DNA from: Deltaproteobacteria bacterium
GTDB taxonomy: Bacteria > Myxococcota_A > Polyangia > HGW-17 > SLPX01
Reading direction: 5' to 3'
Assembly: GCA_021162935.1 (NCBI GenBank)
Contig: JAGGXR010000104.1
Span: 1 to 48,614, forward strand
Length of the DNA: 48,614 nucleotides
The notes beneath the pieces are model-generated. The model worked only from the letters and a program-made list of their open reading frames with translations. It ran no database searches and was not told the origin of the DNA. Shown piece after piece: positions 40,379-48,614 of this stretch. Position 1 is the stretch's first letter. Every line of letters starts with the position of its first letter. Both the position numbers and the translations under genes were made by a program.

Positions 40379-42696
40379 AATCGCGCACAACAATAGTGGG
40401 TGTCCTCGCGATCGGGTCGTTCCTTGCGCTCCCAGGCATGGCCGGCAAGGCCCGCGCCAGGAGTCTCGAAGCGATCCAGTCGGAACTGACCGAACTCAAG
40501 GCGTCGTTGGATCAGTATCTGCAGGTCATGCAGGTGCCCCACGCGAAGACGAGTCGGGAGATCACCAAGCGACTGCTCGACGGCATCATCCTGTTTAGGA
40601 TGAAGGACTACGACAAAGCAGCGTCCGTGTTCACCGACCTGGTCACGAATTATCGCACGAGCCGCGAGTACCTCCAGGCCGAGTTCTACTTGGCCGAGAG
40701 CCTGTTCATGCGGCGTGAGTACCACTCTGCCGCCAGGCATTTTCAGGTCGTGGTGGATCGACAGGTGCCCCGCTTCTATCAGAAGGCGCTTCAGCGGCTG
40801 CTGGAGATCGCGTTCAAGACCGGGCGCAGCGATGGCGTGTACAAGCTCGTCGAGGCCGTGCAGCAGGTGCCGGCCAGCCAGCGGGATCCGGCCATGGCGT
40901 ACATCCTGGGCAAGTACTACTACTTTCGCGGCTTGTACGACCGAGCCTGGTCCGTCATGAACTCCATCCCCGCCACGGGGCAGTATGGTCTACGCGCTCA
41001 GTATTTCCTGGGGGTCATTGCCGTCCAAAAGAAGGAAACCAAGAAAGCCAGAGGCATCTTCGCCACTTTGCTCAAGCGGTTTGATTCCATGGGCCGCAAG
41101 GCCGACAGGCTCAAGGGACGGCAGCGCAAGCTCGCCGACCTGACGACCCTGGCGCTGGCGCGGCTTTACTACACGAACGATCGGCCCGACGACGCCATCA
41201 ATCTTTATCGCACCATCTCTCGGCGTTCGGCCTATTTCGAAGAGGCGCTCCATGAACTCGCCTGGGCCTATCTGAGAGCTTGGGAGTTCTATCGCGCCAT
41301 TCATACCCTGGAACTGCTCATGGTGCTGGACCCGAATTCACGGTACGTGTCCGAGTCCAAGTTGATGATCGCCAATCTTCGGGTCGTGGCGAGGCGCTAC
41401 GAGTCCGCACGGAAGCTCTTCCGTCAGACCACGCGTCGCTACCGCCCCATTTATCTCAAGCTTCGGGCGTTGCGCCGCCGTCACATGGTCGCCAGTCGGT
41501 ATCTCGCCTTGCTCGTCAAGCGGGATCAGGGGGCCTTGGACGTGGATTTTCAGCTTCCAAGCGAGGTGGTCAAGGACCTCAGGCGGCAGAGCCAGGTGCG
41601 CAAGGCGCTGCGCGTACTGGGTGACCTGCGCAGCGTGCGGGCCGGCATCAAAGAGTGCGAGCGGCTCTATCATCGGGTGGCCCGCCGCCTCAACTCGTCG
41701 TCTCGGATTTCGGCGTTCCCCGAACTGGCCAAGGGTCGGGCCCATGCCGTGGAGGTCGACATGCGCCTGACGCGCATTCGTCAGGACCTCATGGCCCAGT
41801 TCAAGGGCCAGGTCATGCCCAACGCGACCGGTGCCGAGCGTGCGCAGCTTACCGCGATCCACCAGAAGAAGGCGCGCCTCGAAAAGCTCATCGCCGGCAT
41901 GCCCACCTCGGGTGCTGCTTTCGCGCAGCGCGTGGCAGCCATCCGGAAGATGTATGACGCCAAGAACGCTCGTGCGCACAAGCTTCAGATCCATGTCGAT
42001 GCGCTCGAAGCGACGCTTGCCGCCGTGAAGAATTACTATGAATCCACCAGGGCGCAGCAGAAGCTGTCCGCCGCCTCGGTGGAGGCCAAGGTGAAAAAGT
42101 TGTCCGCCGAGATCGGCGGCCTGCGCGACAAGTTGCGCTCCATCCAGTCCGAGATCGACGACGGTCGCATGTCGGCCGGCGTGGACGATGCCACCATGGC
42201 CCAGGAGCGAAAGGTTCGGCGCGAGTACCAGGCTCTACTGGCTGCCGAGCGCGTCGTGCTGAACGCCATCCAGGCAAGGATGGGCAGCGGTGCGCGGGGG
42301 CAGGCAGCGGCCGTTGAGTCGATCCTCGCCCAGGCGACCGCCGTGCGTAGGGCACTTGATGAGTACAATCGCCGCATCGACGCCATGCTGGCGTTCAAAC
42401 TGGGGCACACCAGGCGTATCCTCGACGAAGAACGGGCCAACATCGCCACCTATAAGAGGCTGGCGGCTGAGTACGGTCCGGATGCGAAAGATGTGGCCGG
42501 CGGCGTGACCGAAGCGGGCTTCCAGAAGGCGGCCCGGGGACTGTATGGCTTGCTGTTGCGTGCCGACATTGGCATCCTGGATGTGGCCTGGGCCCTCAAG
42601 TCCGACGAGTCGGACGTGTGGGTCAAGAATGTTCGGCGGCAGAGCAAGCAGCTTCAGCGACTCGACGAACGATTCCAGGAGGTCAGGCGAAGATGA
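40375..42696 (+). CDS. Exported TPR/coiled-coil protein (GltC-like candidate)
   Basis: 773 residues with a Sec-type signal (MKSRTTIVGVLAIGSFLALPGMAGKARA). Residues about 60-370 contain TPR-like helical pairs (DGIILFRMKDYDKAASVFTDL, YRTISRRSAYFEEALHELAWAY), and about 480-700 form long coiled coils (VEAKVKKLSAEIGGLRDKL). The context of linked TPR proteins and a TPR lipoprotein resembles the Glt envelope cluster of myxobacteria, where GltC is a periplasmic TPR protein; I assign it by gene order and architecture, not by alignment. Coupled at both ends by ATGA overlaps. Confidence 0.75.
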   Translation: MKSRTTIVGVLAIGSFLALPGMAGKARARSLEAIQSELTELKASLDQYLQVMQVPHAKTSREITKRLLDGIILFRMKDYDKAASVFTDLVTNYRTSREYLQAEFYLAESLFMRREYHSAARHFQVVVDRQVPRFYQKALQRLLEIAFKTGRSDGVYKLVEAVQQVPASQRDPAMAYILGKYYYFRGLYDRAWSVMNSIPATGQYGLRAQYFLGVIAVQKKETKKARGIFATLLKRFDSMGRKADRLKGRQRKLADLTTLALARLYYTNDRPDDAINLYRTISRRSAYFEEALHELAWAYLRAWEFYRAIHTLELLMVLDPNSRYVSESKLMIANLRVVARRYESARKLFRQTTRRYRPIYLKLRALRRRHMVASRYLALLVKRDQGALDVDFQLPSEVVKDLRRQSQVRKALRVLGDLRSVRAGIKECERLYHRVARRLNSSSRISAFPELAKGRAHAVEVDMRLTRIRQDLMAQFKGQVMPNATGAERAQLTAIHQKKARLEKLIAGMPTSGAAFAQRVAAIRKMYDAKNARAHKLQIHVDALEATLAAVKNYYESTRAQQKLSAASVEAKVKKLSAEIGGLRDKLRSIQSEIDDGRMSAGVDDATMAQERKVRREYQALLAAERVVLNAIQARMGSGARGQAAAVESILAQATAVRRALDEYNRRIDAMLAFKLGHTRRILDEERANIATYKRLAAEYGPDAKDVAGGVTEAGFQKAARGLYGLLLRADIGILDVAWALKSDESDVWVKNVRRQSKQLQRLDERFQEVRRR

Positions 42697-45600
42697 ACGG
42701 GGCGGCATCGATGAAAGTCGGCCGGATCCTCGGTGGGCTGGTCTTGGCGACGGGGGTGTTTCTACTTGGTTCATCGCGAGCCACGGCGCAGACGAGACTC
42801 GTGCGGCCTACGCCGTATTCCCAAGCAGAGTTGAACGAGATCGCCAAGCTGCCGGGTATCGTGCAGGTCTATGGTTGGGGCGTGCAGGTCTTCCAGTCTT
42901 TGACCGAGCACATCATCGAGCGGACCTATCTGAACGAAAAGGCGAAGATCAAGAACGCCTATTTGGGCGACATCGAAAAGTCTCGCCGGAACACCGAAGC
43001 GAGGCGTCTGGAAGCCGTCAAGGAATTCGAGGCCTGGATCAAGCGGCATCCGAGCGATAAGAAGTGGACCCCGGACGTCCTCTTTAGGCTGGCCGAATTG
43101 TATTATGAAAAGGCCACCGTGGATTTCCAGTATGCCCAGGTCCAGTACCAGGAGACTGTGACCCGGATCCGGCGTCAGGCCCGCAAGCTCGGCCGCGAGT
43201 TGCCCGAGCCGCCCGAGCCCGAGATCGACTATACGGTCCCGATTTCCTACTACAAGCGGATCATCCGGGAATTTCCCCATTACGAAAACATTGACGTGGC
43301 CTATTACCTCCTCGGTTATTGCCTGCGTGAAATGGCCAAGCAGGCCGAAGAGATGGTCTCGGACGAAGAAATCGAAAACGAGACGCCCGGCGCGCCGTCC
43401 AAAGCTCGTGTGTTGGCGGCCAAGGCCCGTCAGGCTTTCTTGGCCTTGGTTTGTGCGAATCGTTACAAGCCTCTCGATTCGCCCACCGAGCCCTCCATGC
43501 CCCCAGAGCTCGAATCTGCCCTGAATGAGGATGAACAGACCGGCGAGCAGAAGTTGGATCTGGGGCGGTTTGATCCGTACAAGGGGTGTCGCCCTGTCGT
43601 GTCCCTGTCCAAGTTTACGGGCATGGCGCTCAAGAAGCGTCAGGCGCTGCTGTCGCAGGCTTGGTTCATCGTGGGCGAGCAGCACTTCGACGCCGAGCCC
43701 ATCGTGACCCTGAATCAACAGGAAAAGGACCAGCTCAAGGCCGAGTTTTACAAGCACCGCAGCAAGGAGCAGTACATCAACGACTACCAGAGGGTGCTGG
43801 CAGAAAAGAAGGAGCGGAATATCAAGGTCCACAACTACTACGCCATTTCCGCATACACGCGCGTCATCCAGAACTTCAAGAAGGCCGAGGAATACCCAGA
43901 CGCCCTCTACAAGCGGGCTTGGACCTATTTTCGCGTCAATATGTACGAAAAGGCCCTCGACGAGTTCGACCGGTTGCTCCTCGAATCCAAGGATGAGGCC
44001 CTCCGGGACAACGCCGTTCGTTACGTCGCCCTGTGCGCCTATTATCAGCGGGATCAGGACGACAAGTTTGCCTATCTGCTCAACCACTACAAGGCCAAGG
44101 GGGGGCTCCACGACCCCAAGGGCCCCAAGGGCAAGTACGCGTACATCAAGCGGGCCTTCCAGGAACTCGCCAAGATTTTTTATGAAGACGCGGCGCCGCC
44201 GCCCGACACGCCCGGCCCTCAGAATTACCGTGCCACGGATCTCCTTGCAGCGTTCAAGGTGTATCAGTGGATGATGGGGCAGGCCGGGTTCGGAGCGGAC
44301 CGACCGGGCGAGACGGATCTGGACTGGAAGTACTACAAGGGCAGGGCCGAGGTCCAAAAGGCGATCATCGACATCGTGTATCTGCTCACCATCAACAACG
44401 AGGTGCAAAAAGAATGGCCTCGTCGGAAATACTTCGAGGTGAAGCGGCAGGCCTTCAATCGGTTTTCGACCTATCGTTCCAGCCCCCACAAGGACTTTGC
44501 GCGCGAGTACGAAAAAATGTGGGGCGACGACGGCAAGGTCAAAGAGGCCCTGTCGAGTCTGCGGCAGTCCAGTCTGTCCGAGGTGGCGAACGAGTACTAC
44601 ATCCTCGGCCGTCGGGCCTGGGATGCCAAGCAGGTTCAGGTGAATGCCCTGCTCAAGGAGATCGTGGGTCTGGTGTCCCACCTGTCCGATCTCCAGGGTT
44701 CGGGCAACCAGGAGGAACTCGCCAAGACGCAGGAAACCCTCGCCCAGAAGCGGCAGGAACTCGTCACTGCGGCCAAGTCGTACCAGCGCTACTTTTCTCA
44801 GGCGGTTCGGTCCTACGACGTGGTGATCACCGATGCGCAGTTCAAGGACACGATGGAGGCCTACAAGGCGCTCTACTTCAAGGCGGACTGCCTGTTCTAC
44901 ATGCACGACTATCTCAAGGCGGCCGAGGCCTACAAGGCGGCTGCCGATTCCAAGATTAGCAATCGGTATCGCCCCCAGGCGCTCCAGGGCCGGGTGGACT
45001 CCTATCAGCTTTATAATGATCTGAATGTGGTCATGCCTCCTGCCCCGGACCCGGTGCGCGACAAGGACCTCGTTCCAAAAAAGATTCCCGGGTCGGTGCT
45101 CGCATGGCATAAGGCCATGGCGGATCTGCTCGCCACCGAGAAGAACAAGGTGCACGAGGCTGCCTACAGCTTCCTTGTTGCCTACACGTATTATCGCTAT
45201 GCCCATGCGGACGTGGCCTACAAGTTGCTGTGGGGCTTTTTGCAGAAGCACTGCAACACGCGCGACGCATTCTATGCCACCAAGGCCCTGATGGCCATGG
45301 CGCTCATCAAGAACGCCAAGGAGGGCAACAGCCTCACCTCCTTGAAGGGCCTCGACGTCGAGCGTCAGAAGCTGGCCAAGGCCCAATGCGGCATTCGGGT
45401 CACCTTCCCGCCCAAGACTCCCAAGAAAGCTATGGAGGACTATGCGGCCAAGGTGAAAGACTTCTACAAGAAGATGCTCGGCCTGGCGGCCGACATCCGC
45501 ATGAACCGCGCCGACGCCCTCTACAAAGAGGCCGTATCGGCCAAGGGCAGCGCCAAGGAGGCGAAGTACCTGGCCGCGGCGCGAGAACTGGAAAGCATCG

Positions 45601-47177
45601 CCAGGCGGTACCCGAATTCCCCCAAGGCCGCTCTTTCGCTCTACTACGCAGCAGACGGCTACGAGAGGACCAAGCGGTACCGCAAGGCCAAGGCGCTCTA
45701 TGAAGAAATTGTCAAGAAGCCGGCCTTCCGCAAGCAGATCGAGCATGTGAAAGAGGAGGTCTGCAGCGGCGGTGGTCACAAGCACTGCCGAACCGTGACC
45801 CGCAACAAGCTGGACAATGTGCTAAACTTCCTGGCTCGCGCCGCCTGGCGCGCCATGGAATTCGACCAGGCCATGCGGTACTATGGCCAGCTCGCCAAGG
45901 GAAAGATCAAGGTGGACGATGCGGTGATCCGCGTGAATTCCTACTACTGGTATGCCCGCCTGCTACGTATTTATGACAAGCCCAGGCCGGCGGTTGCCTA
46001 TTTCATGAAGTACTACGACGAGATCGGCAAGGTCATAGCCAGCCTGAGGCGCAAGTCGGCCAAGGCAACGGACCCGCTGGACAAGAAAGACTATGATGCG
46101 CAGTTGACCGAGGCGCTCCAGTTCCAGATGGAGGTGTTCTACGAGATCGGCACCATCTATCGCCGGCTCAACGACATTCGTGGTATGGAGCGCTACTATG
46201 GGCAGTATATCCAGCATGTTTCCAGCATGCTGGGATCCAAGCCTACGAGCACGCCCAAATACTATGCGTCCCATGCGAGCGATCGCGCCGCCGCCATGAA
46301 GATGATGGAGGCCCTTCATCAGCTCGATGTGGCCTATCGCGGGCGCAGACGGATGAGCAAGGCGCGGCAGTACGAGCGCAAGATCGTCGAGACCTTCGAT
46401 CGGTACCACATGCCCAAGGGCGAAAATGTGGCTGCCGACTATGCCGCCGAGGTCGCCTTCCAGGACGTGGAACGCGATTATCGACGGTTCATGGCGCAAA
46501 AGTTGAAGATTCGAGGTCTGTCTCTTCACGTCAAGCTGCGGAAGGGCATCAAGACCCGTGAGTTGCTCGACGGGATGTGTGAGCTGATGGGCTGGGGCGT
46601 GAATCGGCGCACCCACAAACCTTGCAAGGGCAAGGCCATGCCCATGCTCCGCTCGGTCGTCAACCCATACCTGGACCAGGTGAACAAGCTGTCGAAACGG
46701 TTCTACAGCGACATCGGCCTCAAGTACCTGAGCCCCAAGTGGGTGCTCGCCGTGCGGGCCAAGATGGGCCAGATGTTCGCCAAGGCGGCGGCCGACCTGG
46801 ATCGGCTTCCCGTGCCGCCCGAAGTAAAGAAGTTTTGGGTCGTGTTTTGGGCCTTCGTCCAGAAGTACAAGGTTTATCCCAAATACAAGGCCCTGTTTCA
46901 GAAGCTTCTGGGTGTCTATGAGATCGACGTGGACGACGAGGACACGGATCAGGATGCGCTGCTGGATGCTTACAAGGAAAAGGCGTTCGTGGCCATTCGT
47001 AAGAACGCGAAGACCCTGCGGGACGAGGCGATCCGAAACTATATCGAGGGCCTCAAACTCGCACGGACCATGGGGATCTCTTCCAAGTGGACCAGGGAGA
47101 TGCGCAAGGGTCTGAACACGATCGACCCGGACCGGTTCCCATTCGTCCACGACGCCAAGGTGGCCAGCACGCGATAG
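42693..47177 (+). CDS. Giant exported TPR protein (GltD/AgmU-like candidate)
   Basis: 1494 residues starting at ATG 42693, which overlaps the preceding stop (ATGA); a longer upstream frame is rejected. A signal peptide (LGGLVLATGVFLLGSSRATA) leads to an almost continuous array of TPR-type helices over the whole length: FRLAELYYEKATVDF, YKRAWTYFRVNMYEKALDEFDRLL, YKALYFKADCLFYMHDYLKAAEAY and others. Many have the (W)A..Y.....Y..A...F pattern. Such size and layout recall AgmU/GltD, a periplasmic TPR scaffold in Myxococcus gliding, but this species need not glide. The second and third genes of the cluster probably form a periplasmic scaffold with the lipoprotein after it. Confidence 0.8.
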   Translation: MNGAASMKVGRILGGLVLATGVFLLGSSRATAQTRLVRPTPYSQAELNEIAKLPGIVQVYGWGVQVFQSLTEHIIERTYLNEKAKIKNAYLGDIEKSRRNTEARRLEAVKEFEAWIKRHPSDKKWTPDVLFRLAELYYEKATVDFQYAQVQYQETVTRIRRQARKLGRELPEPPEPEIDYTVPISYYKRIIREFPHYENIDVAYYLLGYCLREMAKQAEEMVSDEEIENETPGAPSKARVLAAKARQAFLALVCANRYKPLDSPTEPSMPPELESALNEDEQTGEQKLDLGRFDPYKGCRPVVSLSKFTGMALKKRQALLSQAWFIVGEQHFDAEPIVTLNQQEKDQLKAEFYKHRSKEQYINDYQRVLAEKKERNIKVHNYYAISAYTRVIQNFKKAEEYPDALYKRAWTYFRVNMYEKALDEFDRLLLESKDEALRDNAVRYVALCAYYQRDQDDKFAYLLNHYKAKGGLHDPKGPKGKYAYIKRAFQELAKIFYEDAAPPPDTPGPQNYRATDLLAAFKVYQWMMGQAGFGADRPGETDLDWKYYKGRAEVQKAIIDIVYLLTINNEVQKEWPRRKYFEVKRQAFNRFSTYRSSPHKDFAREYEKMWGDDGKVKEALSSLRQSSLSEVANEYYILGRRAWDAKQVQVNALLKEIVGLVSHLSDLQGSGNQEELAKTQETLAQKRQELVTAAKSYQRYFSQAVRSYDVVITDAQFKDTMEAYKALYFKADCLFYMHDYLKAAEAYKAAADSKISNRYRPQALQGRVDSYQLYNDLNVVMPPAPDPVRDKDLVPKKIPGSVLAWHKAMADLLATEKNKVHEAAYSFLVAYTYYRYAHADVAYKLLWGFLQKHCNTRDAFYATKALMAMALIKNAKEGNSLTSLKGLDVERQKLAKAQCGIRVTFPPKTPKKAMEDYAAKVKDFYKKMLGLAADIRMNRADALYKEAVSAKGSAKEAKYLAAARELESIARRYPNSPKAALSLYYAADGYERTKRYRKAKALYEEIVKKPAFRKQIEHVKEEVCSGGGHKHCRTVTRNKLDNVLNFLARAAWRAMEFDQAMRYYGQLAKGKIKVDDAVIRVNSYYWYARLLRIYDKPRPAVAYFMKYYDEIGKVIASLRRKSAKATDPLDKKDYDAQLTEALQFQMEVFYEIGTIYRRLNDIRGMERYYGQYIQHVSSMLGSKPTSTPKYYASHASDRAAAMKMMEALHQLDVAYRGRRRMSKARQYERKIVETFDRYHMPKGENVAADYAAEVAFQDVERDYRRFMAQKLKIRGLSLHVKLRKGIKTRELLDGMCELMGWGVNRRTHKPCKGKAMPMLRSVVNPYLDQVNKLSKRFYSDIGLKYLSPKWVLAVRAKMGQMFAKAAADLDRLPVPPEVKKFWVVFWAFVQKYKVYPKYKALFQKLLGVYEIDVDDEDTDQDALLDAYKEKAFVAIRKNAKTLRDEAIRNYIEGLKLARTMGISSKWTREMRKGLNTIDPDRFPFVHDAKVASTR

Positions 47178-47333
47178 CCGCCTGGGGGCGGATGAGGGTG
47201 GTGCCCCAATCGAAACGGCGACTGCTGGCACGCACGAACGGGACAGACGCAACGAATCCGGCTATGAGCCGGTGGACGACGATACGATACGAACAGGATG
47301 TGCCGGCCCTGGGTCGGCGGACGGTGAGTCAAA
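47178..47333. other. Gap before the TPR lipoprotein gene
   Basis: 156 bp with no gene. No convincing promoter or terminator is seen; G+C-rich strings just after the stop (CCGCCTGGGGGCGG) could form a short hairpin but lack a T-run. Confidence 0.4.
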
Positions 47334-48614
47334 GTGGCACGAACAATACGACAATCGAGCCGATACCTGGGAGCCTGCCTGATTGCCGCAAGCCTTGTGC
47401 TGGCGGCCGGCTGTTCGAAGAAAAAGAAGAAGACCACGCCGAAGACGCCGGCGGCCCGGCCCGGGGCGAGGACCTCGGGGGCGTCGGGGGGCGCAACGGC
47501 GCCAAAGGTGGCGGGCGGCGATCAGGTCCAGCCTTCGGGAACTTCGGGAACGGGATCCGATGAGGCCGGCGGCGCTGCCGGCGGCGCGGCTTCGGGTTCG
47601 GTCGGCGGAGCTGCCGCGCGCCCTGGCGAAAATCCAGCGGTGGTCAAGCAGCGCAACATGGCCGCTGCCAGGCGCGCTCTGTCCCAGGGCAGCTATGAGC
47701 GGGCCATTGCGCTCGCCAAGTCGGTCTTGGCCGTGGACGAAAAGAACGTGCCCGCCATGGTCGTGGTGGCGCACGCCTACTTCAAAGAAGGCAAGATCGA
47801 ATTCTGCCGCGCGGTGCTCGGTTTCATTGCGGCCATCGACCCGAACAACGCCCACGGCTTCTATTTGGCCGGTTACTTGGCGTTGCACGACGGCGAAAAC
47901 CGCAAGGCGCGCGCCTTTTTCGAGAAGGCGGTGGAGAAGAACCCGAATTTTCCCGATGCCTGGAGCATGCTGTGTTCCTGGTACACCGAGGGAAAGAATT
48001 GGCGCGAAAAGAACCCGAAACGCGTCGGGAAGGACGCCTACACAGCCTGCAGTAAGGCCGTGCAGCTACGCCCTTCCGACCACCGGAGCATGCTGAATCT
48101 CGGCACCGTGTATCGTGGCCTGGCTGGCGACTGTCGGGCCGGGGGCATCAGAACCTGCGAGGCTCGGAAGGTGGCCTGTCGGGGCGGTTCCTGCGAGCAG
48201 AGTTACACGTCGTGCCGCAAGGGGGTGCTGAACCGCTGCCGCCGCGTGGAGATCCAGTACTATCGCAGCGCGCGACAGGCGTATCTGAGGGCGTCGGACC
48301 TGTACCAGAAGGCGATGCGTTCCGCTGGCAAGCAGCCTGGGCCGTACGCCCCGGCGCTCTTCGATCTCGGCGTCCTGTACATGGATGCGCCAGTCATGCC
48401 CGGCGAAACGACCATCTCGCGGTTGAACAAGGCCAAGGCCTATCTGAGGCATTATCTCCAGGCTGCAGATCCGCGGGCTGCCCGGCGGGATCAGACCACG
48501 GTGCGCAATTTGACCAAGCAGATCGACATGTTCATCCAGGCGGAGAAGGCAAAGGAAGAGGCCCGCAAGGCCCAGCAACAGGCGGCCAGGCAGGCGCGTC
48601 CACAGGGTGGTTGA
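47334..48614 (+). CDS. TPR lipoprotein (GltE/AglT-like)
   Basis: 426 residues ending exactly at the right edge of the window. GTG start with a weak ribosome site; signal peptide with a good lipobox LAAGC (Cys27) followed by KKKKK and a Gly/Ala/Ser/Thr linker to about 105. TPR pairs follow (NMAAARRALSQGSYERAIALAKSVL, PAMVVVAHAYFKEGKIEFCRAVLGFIAAIDPNN, FYLAGYLALHDGENRKARAFFEKAVEKNP). A Cys-rich insert (CRAGGIRTCEARKVACRGGSC, about residues 262-302) is unusual. The C-terminal 30 residues are Lys/Glu/Ala/Gln. The pattern fits the TPR lipoprotein of the Glt cluster; TolQ/TolR-like partners would be expected further right, outside the window. Confidence 0.85.
   Translation: MARTIRQSSRYLGACLIAASLVLAAGCSKKKKKTTPKTPAARPGARTSGASGGATAPKVAGGDQVQPSGTSGTGSDEAGGAAGGAASGSVGGAAARPGENPAVVKQRNMAAARRALSQGSYERAIALAKSVLAVDEKNVPAMVVVAHAYFKEGKIEFCRAVLGFIAAIDPNNAHGFYLAGYLALHDGENRKARAFFEKAVEKNPNFPDAWSMLCSWYTEGKNWREKNPKRVGKDAYTACSKAVQLRPSDHRSMLNLGTVYRGLAGDCRAGGIRTCEARKVACRGGSCEQSYTSCRKGVLNRCRRVEIQYYRSARQAYLRASDLYQKAMRSAGKQPGPYAPALFDLGVLYMDAPVMPGETTISRLNKAKAYLRHYLQAADPRAARRDQTTVRNLTKQIDMFIQAEKAKEEARKAQQQAARQARPQGG

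Noticed and set aside
42771-45785. 1004-codon minus-strand frame opposite the giant TPR gene
   Set aside because: Shadow of a strongly supported TPR gene in G+C-rich DNA; no start signal and low-complexity product.

Overview
This window looks like chromosomal DNA of a G+C-rich bacterium of the old deltaproteobacterial group (Myxococcota, Bradymonadota or a relative). That placement is inferred from four things: a Ser/Thr kinase fused to a STAND-type ATPase and TPR region, a forkhead-associated (FHA) transmembrane protein, a run of TPR/lipoprotein genes resembling the envelope Glt (gliding-motility) proteins of Myxococcus, and the EF-G-like, FloA and NfeD gene content. I see no prophage, insertion sequence, CRISPR array or rRNA operon. 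Coding density is high, and many neighbouring genes overlap by ATGA or GTGA junctions.

Layout. 1-11 kb (+): 3' end of a DUF4389 membrane protein with a Pro/Ala repeat, coaX, the 1276-residue kinase, an EF-G-like GTPase with its own promoter, two uncharacterised genes and a TlpA-like thioredoxin. 11-13.4 kb (-): one block reading amidase, rdgB, tRNA-Pro, tRNA-Arg, tRNA-His and a small zinc-binding protein. 13.6-18.1 kb (+): DegT-type aminotransferase, a translationally coupled beta-propeller-like exported protein, a metallo-beta-lactamase-fold hydrolase and an OmpA-domain protein. 18.2-24.6 kb: ComF-type phosphoribosyltransferase (-), a four-fold repeat exported protein (+), an L,D-transpeptidase (-) whose 3' end overlaps it convergently by 194 bp, remnants of a multihaem cytochrome (-) and an extensin-like M15-type peptidase (-). 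24.9-32.1 kb (+): a long ClpP-NfeD membrane protease with a second, serine-less ClpP-like domain, a short NfeD, FloA, two unknown proteins and DusB. 32.1-36.9 kb (-): a penicillin-binding transpeptidase overlapping a membrane M50-like gene, then the FHA-TM-TPR protein. 37.2-38.9 kb (+): rplU-rpmA-obgE. 39.4-48.6 kb (+): a four-gene cluster of exported TPR/coiled-coil proteins ending in a TPR lipoprotein at the window edge.

Themes. Much of the window builds or remodels the envelope: amidase, L,D-transpeptidase, D,D-transpeptidase, extensin-like peptidase, OmpA, NfeD/FloA, FHA-TPR and Glt-like TPR proteins. Several of these carry long low-complexity extensions, and four independent exported proteins end in Arg/His-rich tails. 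The most unusual items are the tandem active/inactive ClpP-NfeD protein beside FloA and two unknown genes, the decayed cytochrome with a possible ATA start, the convergent gene overlap encoding two low-complexity tails, and the Glt-like cluster. All homology statements are from reading motifs, not from database searches.
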